Positions 1 through 10,016 of a stretch of 64,000 nt of DNA are shown in pieces. The notes below the pieces were generated by a model. The model was not told where the DNA came from. It made no database searches and worked only from the letters and a program-made list of their open reading frames with translations. Origin of the DNA: Psettodes erumei (Eukaryota > Chordata > Actinopteri > Pleuronectiformes > Psettodidae); contig JAFBJZ010000360.1 in the NCBI GenBank assembly GCA_016785225.1, forward strand, positions 620,001 through 684,000, read 5' to 3'. Position numbers and translations under genes: made by a program. How positions within the stretch are numbered: position 1 is the first letter of the stretch; each line of letters begins with the position of its first letter.

Positions 1-1515
1 CATTTCTGGGGGTTTCTTTGTCACACATAACAACCATTATGGTGTCACTCTGGACTGGCCGGCTCACACCCTCGTCTTTTGTGTCTACATATCACATAAT
101 AGCAGCGCTGCTTTTTTCCCACCACGGGTATGATAATGAAGACAAAGATGAATTGTCCTTAAGAACATAAAGACGCTGAACCTCCGCATAAGGCTGAATG
201 AGTGTTTTTGTCCCAGCTTCAGCTTTTTTTTTTATACCTATGGTTAATGGGGAAAATGGGGCAAACCCTTCTGATATTTCCTGATAGATTTTATGATCTT
301 AAAACATCATGAATACATGTGCCTGTGTTTGATGCACTCCAAAGTAGTTTCTGCTGCTGCTGCTACTACTACCAGTCCTCCAAGTCATAGGCCACAGTTT
401 GCATTTTGTGTTACTGTCAGCTGGTTTACAGTATGTGTGGCCCTGCTCAGCCATTTCCACTCTAAAAAAAAAAAGATGCATTCCTTTGTCCCACAAAAAT
501 CTAAATCAAGAAAAACAGCAGGCTCAATGAAAGATTTTCTTTCCCCACAGATATTAATAAAGATGGATAATAATAAAGATGCCAAGTATGGCATGATTAA
601 ACAAACAAACTTACATGTTTGTATCTCATAAATATGTTTCCGTCACTTAATTTGATTATGTACACAATAACAAACATCCCTTAGCATCTTTTTAGCTGTA
701 ATTCATTCCCAACTATACATTAGTTGTTGGAATAGAGCACGACAAACTGGGTAAGGAATAGATGCTCAACAACTCAAAATGTGCCGCATACCTCAGGCCA
801 TGGAAAATAACACAGCTGTGCCGAAAGCATAAGGAACATGTTTGAACAGGTAGAAAACTTTAACATATTTTTCCCCGAGAGAAGCTATAGGAGTGGAGGA
901 GGAGGGGGAGTCGGGTTTCTCTTGTTTCACTTCCCCTTCCAGGTATTTGCAACAGGACTAACCCACACGTCTTTATTTCAGTAGGTGTAAATATGTTTTG
1001 CCATTTCAACTGAGAGTACACCTGGATAAAACCATTGGAGTGTTGCATTTATTGTGAGCGGCAACACTAATGTAAAGAGACCAGATCTACTGTCTGCTGC
1101 CATGGCAACAGAGTGCAAGACGAGATCGACTGGGTTTTAGTCTCAACATGGAGCAGAGACGCGGAGATGAGTCTCTCCCGGCTGCTGCTAACAGCTGTGA
1201 GATCCTGTCACTTCCTGTTAAACGTGAAAATCATAACCTAAGGGAACAAGCTTTGTTTTTACTCCCACAGCATTTCCTCTTGAACAAAGACAATGGGAGG
1301 TCAAGATAGTACATTAATTTGCTGCCAACTCGAAGGCGAGTTTATTAAGTTTGTATTTCATGAAGGGGTTAAAGAATTAGACATGGACTGGCAATCCATT
1401 TATTTGCATTAGCAAACAAATTTGATTTGGTCAGCCTTACTTGTGATATTGTTTCTGTTATGTCAGTGACTTTGATGGTGGCATAACTGTTGAAACTGTT
1501 GAATCTCCTGTGATT
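1..1515. other. Non-coding stretch, no gene recognised
   Basis: I see no convincing exon here. Open frames are short, lack splice-site support and do not resemble known proteins. The sequence is AT-rich intergenic DNA. It may include sequence downstream of a neighbouring gene lying outside the window. Confidence 0.5.
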
Positions 1516-1736
1516 TTCACAGTCCAACAGTCTAGGCTGGGGTTGGTTGTGTTGGTGTAATGCTGTGTGAAATTATTTCTTGGCACACTTTGCGCCAATC
1601 GATACCAACCAGTCATCATTCGAATGCCACAGCCTAGTTGAGCATTATTGCTGACCGTATGCATCCCTTAATGGCCACAGTTAATCCATTTTCTAATGGC
1701 TACTTCCAGCATGATAATGCACCATGATGTGGTTTT
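1516..1736 (+). mobile_element. Degenerate Tc1/mariner-type transposase fragment
   Basis: Read on the plus strand, the stretch from about 1525 to 1735 follows the transposase open frame of a common teleost Tc1-like element. It includes the TTGGCACACTTTG block near 1580 and a block near 1700 that translates as NGYFQHDNAP. The latter is the region of the second catalytic Asp in Tc1 transposases, usually followed by a cysteine and histidine. Several in-frame stops and frame changes interrupt it, so it is a dead fragment. No terminal inverted repeats were found. Recognition is from memory of the family consensus; a repeat-library search would settle the subfamily. Confidence 0.6.
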
Positions 1737-2108
1737 TGATATATAATATAAGCCAGCCACTTTTGGGGCAGCAGAGTGGTCTCGTTCTCAAAGCACATTA
1801 TGCATGTGGCCATAGGCAGTGTCCGAGGCATCTGTGCTCTTTGTAGTGGGCTGCAGGCGGGCGGTCCGAGTCACAGCTGGTCCAGAGGGTGCCCGTCACA
1901 ACACTGGCAGATGGCCCTGTGGTGCCTCACGCCATGCTCACCACAATCAGCCCCTTAGTGTCAAATCAGTGTCATCTGCATCCCTTTTCCAGGACAGTTA
2001 GCAGTTCTTCACTGGGCTGACACCATCATGGAACGCAGACCCACCAAGCAGCAACAGTAAAAACAGGATAACTCAGTTAATATTTGTATTAATGCTCCGC
2101 CTCCCTTA

Positions 2109-2121
2109 GCCCCCCCCCCCC
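2109..2121. repeat. Poly-C run
   Basis: A homopolymer C run in intergenic DNA. It is probably a simple low-complexity tract. On the minus strand it is a G run. Confidence 0.8.
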
Positions 2122-2634
2122 ACCATTCAAGAATCAGGTTTGATCTTTCCAGTCTGTCTTCCCTTGAAGTACTCTGGAGGAAAATACTGCGACCTTTCAA
2201 TATATTCTCACTGTAAGGCTCTCAAGTCTGTCTAAGATACTAGGAATTGTCTTGAATAGTCTCAAGTGTGTCTTGTAACCTGTAATACTAGTCAATGTGC
2301 TCCTCAAAGCGCACATTGTTATAGGACAATGATGAGCTGTTGTGTAAGCAGACTACTGTGAAGGAGAGTAGAAATCTAAAAGTAACTCGAAGTGTATAAA
2401 TTGTGTGGCCTTTTCTGGGCTTAAAATGGCAAAAAAAACAAAACAAAAAACAAACCAGCATGTCCCTTTTTCCCATACGAAAAGTGACTCGTGATTACAT
2501 GCAGCCTCATGGGAAAGGGGACGAATGTGAAATTGTGCCAGTCCCAGTCCGTCAGCAGAGCCTATTGTTGTTGTTTCAGCACAGCTGTCATGGTCTACTG
2601 TATAGACACACTGCAGTTACGTAATCTCAGCCCC

Positions 2635-2668
2635 CACCCCCCCCCCCCCCCCCCTTCTCCCTCCCCCC
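2635..2668. repeat. Long C-rich tract
   Basis: Nearly uninterrupted C, with an 18-base pure core followed by short T interruptions. The minus strand is a G-rich tract. The overlapping proline-rich and glycine-rich open frames are products of this tract, not genes. Confidence 0.8.
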
Positions 2669-3351
2669 ACATGCGATACAGCTGCCCCGTCTACAGCAGA
2701 AAGAGGCGGGACAGGTTCTCCTTATATTCTTCTTTAAATAGATATTCCTTTTTTTTTTTAAAAAACTTGGTGGCAGACTCCAAGTAGGGCAGCATTGTTG
2801 ACACTGCAGTTTATACTGTACATCCCCCACCCCATTTTCAAAAAAACATTTTAATTAAGGCAGAGCAGCTCGCTGTGTACCCGTCACCTCTGATGACAGC
2901 ACACAGTGTCAGGTCACCCAGTTGACAGCAGACATGGGCAATTCTCACCGCAGGTTATTGTTTTTAAGCATAACCTACCATAAGCTTTACCCCTGCATTT
3001 ATTAGGAAGCAATTGTGAACATGCTAGCTGCTGATTTAAAAACAAAAACAAGTCTGAGATCCATGTAATGCAAGGAAGTTCTCAAAATCACCCCTTTGCA
3101 GTTTCACAGCAGGAAGCTGCTGTGGCTAGAGCTGGAGGAAGAACAGGGAGGGGACTAGGGATGTGCTTCTGGTTTAGGGTTGGCTGAACTTGGTAGCGTA
3201 CTGTACAGAACCCAGAAATGACTGTGTAATCTGAACAGAAAGTCCCCCACCCCTCTTAAAAAGAAAGAAACCCTCCAAGCTTAAGTCAGTAAGTTATGGA
3301 GACATCCAATGATGTGTAGCTGTAGTAAGTCCAGGAAAGGTTTTGGCAGGC

Positions 3352-3357
3352 TTTATT
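3352..3357 (-). terminator. Candidate poly(A) signal of tmsb4x (distal)
   Basis: The minus strand reads AATAAA here, about 460 bases downstream of the tmsb4x stop. A second AATAAA lies closer, at 3495-3500. Either could end the transcript; no cDNA evidence is available. Confidence 0.4.
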
Positions 3358-3819
3358 CATACCTGTGTAGTTTTATTTCCACTTGGGGTTTGCGATACAT
3401 TGTCTGCAAAACACAATAAGTGCCATGTCCACAACATCCCCCTCCCCCAACCGTTAAATCACAAGGACACATAATCAAACTCCATTTTTTTTTTTTTATT
3501 TTGCATATTTAACTTCTGCATTCCAGATTTTTTCCTACAAAAACAACTTGCTTTGTGAGCATTCACAGGTGTCCATACAGGGGTTATAAATCACCCCCCA
3601 GTTGTTTCATGACAAAGATTAAAGTTAAACCAGTGACCAGGAACCCATGCTGACGCCGAGCTACACTTCCTTACTGTACAAAATGGGAAAGCTCCGCAAG
3701 TGTATGGTGTGGTTTTACAGCCATTGTTTTGTCAATTACAGGGTACACGACTTTGAATACATGTTGGAAACGGGAAAAAAAGCAAGTGACTGCCCAGCAC
3801 ACAGGTGGACCGCTCCTCA

Positions 3820-4028
3820 TTATCCCAACTTCTCCTGTTCGATGGCTGCAAGTGAAGGAAGAAAAGTTTGCATTAGAGCACATACACCCAAAATGTTCCA
3901 AATCAAGTAAACCGGGAACAACACGTACTCTCTTTGGTTGGTAATGTGTTTTTCTCTTGAGTCTCAGTTTTCTTCAGCTTGGATTTGTCAAAGGTTGTGA
4001 CTTCCTCGATGTTGGGTTTGTCAGACAT
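3820..4028 (-). CDS. tmsb4x: Thymosin beta (beta-4 type), two coding exons
   Basis: Thymosin beta binds monomeric actin and buffers the free G-actin pool in the cytoplasm. The coding exons are 3929-4028 and 3820-3845 on the minus strand, joined across an 83-base intron with a GTACGT donor and a TTGCAG acceptor. The spliced protein is 41 residues, the normal family size. It starts MSDKPNIEEV and carries the actin-binding motif LKKTETQ at about residues 18-24. It ends in TIEQEKLG, a C-terminus of the fish type. An acceptor CTGTTCTAG ending at 4042 lies 13 bases before the ATG, so the upstream exon is non-coding. Position next to tlr8 and tlr7 matches the vertebrate order and supports a tmsb4x assignment over other beta-thymosins. 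The exons are too short to stand out as open frames. Confidence 0.93.
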
Positions 4029-4742
4029 TTCTGCAGAGGCTCTAGAACAGACAAAGAAAACGTTAATCAGCGAGTTAAATAAACACTTCAGTACAGATAA
4101 TGTTAAACAAGTCCAAGTTACTTGAGGTTATTCCCAAAAATTAATATTTCAGGCCGAGAATGACATGTCAGATTACCCCTGGTGGATCTCATCAGCGCCT
4201 GATGAGAAAAGCTTTGTGTCACTTAATGAGCGAGTGCAGCTCTGAGAGACCACCGCCCTTTTGAGCAATCCAGACGATCAGAGTGGCTTCAACTCATGCC
4301 AATTACACCCCCACCCATCCATCCATCCATCAAGTGAGAGTCCAAAAGGCAAAAAAATACACGGGTATAACGGAATATTAAAATTCTAACGCGCCGAGCC
4401 AACATAGATGAGGTTTGGAACCGGCCCGGTCTGCAGCAATGAGTGGTTCCGCAGACCGCACGGCAAAAGCAGCAACAGCGTGACTCATGCTCGCCGGTCT
4501 CTCACAGCCGAGCCTTCCTTTGTTTCCATAGGTGGAAACATTACGCGTTCTCCTTATTTATCCCCACCAGTTTCTTCAGCTTCAACGCGTCTCGGCGCAG
4601 CCTCCGACATTGGATGATGAGGAGGGGGGAGGAAACGGAACCGGCTTACAAACCGCGACTATGTCGTTCAAGCAGCCTGGCTAAACGAGAGGCAGGCTGG
4701 AAATAAACGCCGGCGTGACTCAAATACACAATGCGCACTCAC

Positions 4743-4800
4743 CAGGGGTTTTCTTAAGCCAGAGAAATCACGGGAACGAGGTCTGGACAGCGCAGCAACG
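4743..4800 (-). other. tmsb4x: Probable non-coding exon 1 of tmsb4x
   Basis: A strong donor, CTG then GTGAGTG on the minus strand, ends an exon at 4743. It sits about 700 bases upstream of the acceptor preceding the start codon. The 5' end is placed near 4800 only by distance from the TATA-like box at 4827-4834. The untranslated-first-exon structure is what is known for beta-4 thymosin genes. Confidence 0.6.
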
Positions 4801-4826
4801 GAGTGACGCCTCGGTGTCGATCACAC

Positions 4827-4865
4827 TATTAATACTGAGCGGTATGCAAATGAGCCCTGACGTCA
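4827..4865 (-). promoter_or_regulatory. tmsb4x: tmsb4x core promoter: CRE, octamer, TATA-like box
   Basis: Reading in the direction of transcription there is a perfect CRE palindrome TGACGTCA (4858-4865). It is followed by an octamer (ATGCAAAT on the plus strand, 4844-4851) and a TATA-like TATTAATA (4827-4834). The three sit within 39 bases, about 85 bases upstream of the exon 1 donor. The motifs are read directly; their use is inferred. Confidence 0.6.
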
Positions 4866-4869
4866 CGCC

Positions 4870-5540
4870 CAGCGTGTCTAAGCCCCGTTTCGGGCGAATA
4901 TACGTCGATGCCTTTGTAGTTACAGTGATAAAAAAGCAGAATTTAAAAAAGCGACCAACGGCTGGATGTATCTAGGTTACAGTGCAGGTTTTCCAAAGTC
5001 TGGGATTTTATTTGAAAAATTAAAAAAAAATGCGGGAAGTCGGCAGCGACCAGCTGTATCATATTAGGTGTGTGAAAACAGTTTTCTGTTTCACCCCTCC
5101 CGACAGAAGGCTTGGATCCCAACACTGCGGACCCAAGTTCATGCCAAACAGCGATAAGAAAATGTAGGCTACAATCTGGGATAATGATTTGGACAAGAAG
5201 TTCAGGTTGAACCATGGATTAAAGTTGCACAGAGTGGCCTATTAAAACTGTCAGTGGCGACACCATGCGGACAACCCAAGTAATAACCAGGATGTAATGC
5301 AATTGAAAACTGAAGATCAGAAAAGAGCACCTGCAGGATTTCTAACAATGGGAAATGTTGTCTGTGTGAGTCTTGTCAATTTCTCTATTCATCCAGAAAT
5401 TAATTTAGTACAGACTTCCTTTGGTCGCATACAGCAAACTTCCCATTTGTAGTTTAACCACAAAAAAATATTTTCTCGGTGAGAGGGAGACCAGGTAACA
5501 GATTGCAACATGTACGTCCACAAAATAGCAAAGATTCGAA
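4870..5540. other. Intergenic spacer between tmsb4x promoter and tlr8
   Basis: No exon is supported. Open frames here are short and unrelated to known proteins. Confidence 0.5.
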
Positions 5541-5545
5541 ATGGA

Positions 5546-5555
5546 TTTATTTATT
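5546..5555 (-). terminator. Candidate poly(A) signal of tlr8
   Basis: The minus strand reads AATAAATAAA, two overlapping AATAAA hexamers, about 215 bases downstream of the tlr8 stop codon. This is a plausible cleavage signal for the tlr8 transcript. Confidence 0.5.
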
Positions 5556-5767
5556 CAAAAGACAACATTTGCACTAAATAGCAAGATATTAAGTATCATT
5601 GTAACAGCAAAATCTATAAAACCAAGTCTTTAAATATCTCACATGATCTGCCCAGGCTGAGTAATAGGACCAAACTAGTATTGCCATAGAAAAACAAGCT
5701 CCGGATTTGGCTCTCCACATAATAAATGTATAAATTACTCCCAGCCCTCACTGATCTTTATCCTGCT

Positions 5768-8700
5768 TCACCTGTTGGTGAAGTACTTTGAGTAAGTCTT
5801 GTTGTATATTAACTGATTGTCTACTCTGATGACATTCCTCAGGTTTTGCCAGAACCAGGGTTCTGCGGCTGCTATCCGCGGCCACTCTACAATGCTTCTC
5901 CCACACAACCTCCTCCTCAGGTGCAGGAAGTGGGAGTGCTGCAGGACCGGCTCCAGCATCAGCAGCACAATCACGTCCACGTTTTCGTCCAGCAGTCTTT
6001 GGTGGGCCAGGTACATTGCCAGCTTGAAAACCCCGGTCTTAACGTAGCCCTCCGTTAAGACAAACAGGGTCTTGCGACTGTGCTGGATGCTCTGTGTGAG
6101 GTTGTCTACCAGCGGGACTCCTGGGGACCAGTCCCTCTCCTCCAGACACAAAGGAAGCTGCTTCTCTCCTTCCTCTTCCAGTTTAACCCGCAGATTTCTC
6201 ATGACCCATTCGGAGACATGTGGATCTCTGGTGTCATATGTCACAAACACATCATAAATACTGTCTGGTGAGTTCAAAGATCTGTATCCCTTCAACCTTG
6301 CTTTCATGTAGTGTACTACATAGGAAGCATCCCAGTAAAATAAGTGAGCAATGGTTGCAGCAAGCATAAAAGTAATAATTAATAATGTTGTAAATATGTA
6401 GATCAACAATGCCTGACTGTCATTTACACACTGGTTAATGTCAAACTTTATCAATGCGAGATCCTTCTGGTTTGCTGGTGTCTCACACGTCACCTCAGTG
6501 GTCAGTCTCGGGATCTTTACATCACTGTTTTCAATCCAAAGAATGAAATCTAACACATCACAGGTACACTGGAATGGGTTTCCCTGCAAGAACAAAGTCT
6601 GAATGTGATTATCAGGTCTGGGTGCGAAACTGGACTGATTGATGGTCGTCAGTTTGTTGTAGCCAAGGCTAAGAGTGTTTAGGCTTTTCCAACCGTTTAT
6701 GAATCCATTGTCCAAGTGGCTAATCTTGTTGTGACTCAAGTCAAGAAAAGTCAAAGTGTCTGTGACACTCGATTTTATATTTTTAATGTCAGATAACAAA
6801 TTGAAGCTCAGGTCTAAAATCTCAAGTTGATGGAAACACCTCAGTTTTCCCCACTGAAAATCAGTGAGCAAATTGTGGCTTATGCGTAGTGTGGTGAGGT
6901 TGCGTGGCAAATATTGATAAACGTGTTCTGGAATCTTTGCAATTTTGTTTTTGGATATGTTTAAAATTTTCAAATTAGTGAGCTTAGTAAAAAGCATGTG
7001 GTATGAGGTTTCTTTCCAAAGCGTCCCAAGATAATTGTTTGAGAACTGAAGTTCTATTAATGATTTGCTGTCCAACTCTTTTGTTGTTAATGTGAAAATG
7101 GCATTGTTACTCATATTCAGCACTCGCAGGACAGGCAGGTTTTTTATGAAATTCAAATTATGTGTTATCCCGTATGCTTTAAAGTAGTGCGAATTGTAAC
7201 TGAGGTCTAACACTTGCAGTTTCTGTAACTCTTTGAAGGCGTTGTTGTAGGCCAGATCGACCTTATTGTATGACAGATCCAGGTATGTCAGATTCGGCAG
7301 CGAGGAGAACTCTGTGCCATTAAGTGCTTGCGAAAACCCATTTCTTGAAAGGTTGAGGCACGAGATATTTACATAGCCCTCAAATTGCTTTGGAGTGATG
7401 AAGAATAGATTATTTGAGGTAAGGATTAGCACTCGACCCATGTCAAAGCACTCTTTCTTCACAAGACTATGCGATATCTCAAAAACAAAGTCTTTTGGAT
7501 ACGGTTCTTGGAAAGGCAAACTGGAAAGGTATGACCTCTCACTGTGTACATTGCTAGGCTGTGAGGAACTTTTTACTGGATTGGGATAAAGCCTGTTTTC
7601 TGCAAGGCATATCAATTTCAGGTTGGTGAATCTACTGAATATGGTGGAATCAGAGCGAATAATGAAATTAGTCCCTAAGTTCAATGCAGACAAATTTTTG
7701 AGTTGGTACAGAGGACTGAGCATGCCTGCTCCAATACTCTGGAAGACCAAGCCCTCCAGATGCAAAGTTCTAAGTGAAACTAGATAGGAAAACTCTTGTG
7801 AAAGGTTAACTGTTGCAGGGTAGTACTTGAGAGCAAAGTTGAAAGACAGATCCAATTTTTCTAGCTTGGGAAGGTATCTTAGAAATGTCCCTTTCCTCTC
7901 AGTAATTGCTTTCAGCAAAAAGTTAAATGACAGGAATAAATATTTAAGCTTCTTCAAATTCTTAAACCAGCAGGGATCCAGGTGGTCCAGTGAGTTACCT
8001 GCCAGATGCAGCGTCTCAAGCTGTGTTAGACTATGAAATGCATAAGGATGGATAGCAAGAGACATGTTTTGGCAAGGGACACAGGGAAAGGGAGCATTTT
8101 GACATCTTGGACAGTTCCCTTGTATTTGTAGAGTTTTTAAACGATATAGCCCACGGAAATCGTCTTCAGATATGTACTCTATTTTGTTAGACACCAGCCT
8201 TAAAAGCCTTAATGATTGCGGTAATCCTTTGGGAGTCTGGGTCAAGTTGTTATAGGACAAATCCAGAGTCTTCAGTTTGGTCATAGCTGCAAAACTGCCC
8301 TCCAGAATCATCACAGATTTGCCACAAATATTCCACGTGAAGCAGTTTTTGGACAGCCACAGCTGCGTCACGTTTGCTAATACGGCAAAGCTCATCTTTT
8401 CCAATGGCAAATTGTTGTTGTTCAGATCGAGACTTCTCACGCTGAGAGGGAGATTAGTCGGAATCTTCTTCAGACTGTTCCCAGTCAGAATCAGATGATT
8501 CAGTTTTGTCAGGTTTTTGAAAGCCTTCGCATCAACGGTCAGTCCCTTTTTCTTGTTTGCCCAGCTGAGATTGAGTGTAGTCAGATTCAGCAGATTAGAG
8601 AATGTGTCAGCAGAAATTTTCTTGATGTTATTTTCTGATAAATCGAGCTCAGTTGCGTTACGAGTTATCCCTTTTGGTACACTATTCAGACGCCGCCGTC

Positions 8701-9588
8701 TGCAGTCGAATTTGACCTTAGACCTGTTGAGGGCTGCGACATCACAAGGGAACTGCGGTGACATCCACTCCGGTACGCATGCGGCAGGTCGGATCTCGTG
8801 ATGGCAGTACAGACAGAACACCAGCAAGTGCATCCAGCATGTGACGGACTGTAGATTACAGTAAAATGAGTTAGTTTCAATATTCACATGTACGATCAAC
8901 TATGGTTTTTCGACAGACTTGTAAAACTGTGCATCTATCCTTTTAAATATTTGCAATATGCTTTTCAGGGTGACACCACCTGTATCCAGCAGGTGGCAGT
9001 AATTTGTAAGTAACGCTCAACTGGAACAGCTGCTCATATTGTGTCGGAATTACCGATTACATTAACTTCCTACAGTAAGACTATGTAATGTTTGCGGCAC
9101 CTCTATGATATTTACGGTGAGAGAAATATGGCTGCACCTCTCCATCAAATTTAAATCTTCAAAATGTCTTGTCAGTCATTTTAGAGGCGTATCCCAAAAC
9201 TGGTATCTTTTGAAACTTTGGGAGTTTAATATAAAGTAAGTAAATGTTTGGTTGAACAGCATAAGCTTGCAATCACTAATCCTCTAAGGAGTCACCCTCT
9301 AAAAACTGAAGGTAAAAGTAAAAGAATAAACATGATATGGTGTCATTTTTTTCCACACAATTGTCAGGAAACTTTAATACGCTGCGTTTACTGTAGAACA
9401 TGCTTTGATTAAACAGTTTTCAGTGAATACTGTGAACAGTAAAATTTTCTTGAGTCCAAAATATCGTTATATCACAGAAACATCCAATTAAAGCAGGTAG
9501 CTAGTAACTCCATAAATCAAATCCCTGCTATACATGGAGCAATGCTTTTAAAAAGTACAGAGGAACTTGAATGAATAAAACTCACCAT
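5768..9588 (-). CDS. tlr8: Toll-like receptor 8, two coding exons
   Basis: TLR8 is an endosomal leucine-rich-repeat receptor that senses single-stranded RNA products and signals through MyD88. Coding exons are 9586-9588 (ATG only, followed by GTGAGT) and 5768-8848 (after the acceptor AATCTACAG with an ACTAAC branch-like site). The spliced protein is 1027 residues, close to the usual 1040. It shows a short hydrophobic signal sequence, an N-terminal cysteine cap (FPCDV), many LRRs, and the CPRCQNAPFPCVPC cysteine cluster typical of TLR7/8/9. It then has a cap after the last LRR, a transmembrane segment (about 814-837) and a TIR domain from about 866. The TIR contains box 1 YDVFVTY, box 2 RDWSPG and box 3 FWQNL. 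If transcription skipped exon 1, the next in-frame Met is at 8831-8833. TLR8 rather than TLR7 is chosen from sequence and from the position between tmsb4x and tlr7. Confidence 0.92.
8849..9585 (-). other. tlr8: tlr8 intron 1
   Basis: A 737-base intron separating the ATG-only exon from the main exon. It begins with GTGAGT and ends with CTACAG. It contains the CTCF-type motif at 8986; nothing else is recognised. Confidence 0.75.
8986..8999 (+). promoter_or_regulatory. CTCF-type motif in tlr8 intron 1
   Basis: CCAGCAGGTGGCAG matches the CTCF core consensus CCASYAGRKGGCR at every position, on the plus strand. It lies inside the 737-base tlr8 intron. Binding is inferred from the motif only. Confidence 0.5.
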
Positions 9589-10016
9589 TGTGCATGTATT
9601 GCACTGAACCCTCATGGTCCTTCAATGACAACCATGGAAACAGGCGAAGTTCTGGCACTTTGCAGTTGTTCGGATCAAATTTGAAAAGAAAGTGTTTTTT
9701 TTTAAAAAAAGAAAAAATAAACTATGCCTGCCTTGTGTGTGGGAAAGTCATCATGTCGAAATAGCCTACATATTAAAAATAAAAATAACCCCCTTTGCAG
9801 AAGTCCAACAAAAGCTTGTTGTTTGGCTGGTTCACATGGCAAGATCGACCCTCAGACAGAAGTGACATGTGAAATGTAGAAGTGCATCTGTTTCATTTCC
9901 CTGTTTCACAATACACCATGCTGGCAGTTTCAGCACATTGTAATTCATGCACAGAAGTGCTTTGAAAACAATAATAAATTAAAGAAGGAACTAGATATTA
10001 CGTTACATTCTTGTAT
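9589..10016. other. tlr8 upstream region / tlr7 downstream region
   Basis: A 430-base spacer holding the presumed tlr8 leader and promoter and the tlr7 3' untranslated region. A double IRF-like core (TTTCATTTCC then TTTCAC on the plus strand, 9891-9908) lies about 300 bases upstream of the tlr8 ATG. No clear TATA box was seen. Confidence 0.5.

Larger units (their letters stand above)
1737..3350. other. Intergenic stretch, no gene recognised
   Basis: No coding exon is supported. The stretch holds two C-rich homopolymer runs, near 2110-2121 and 2637-2654, and several A/T runs. The right end merges with the probable tmsb4x 3' untranslated region. Confidence 0.5.

Noticed and set aside
2491..2830. 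Proline-rich and glycine-rich frames
   Set aside because: They are translations of the poly-C tract at 2635-2668.
8849..8899. Extended tlr8 N-terminus from an upstream in-frame start at 8899
   Set aside because: The first codon is TTG, and the added residues are translated from the end of an intron with a branch site and CTACAG acceptor.
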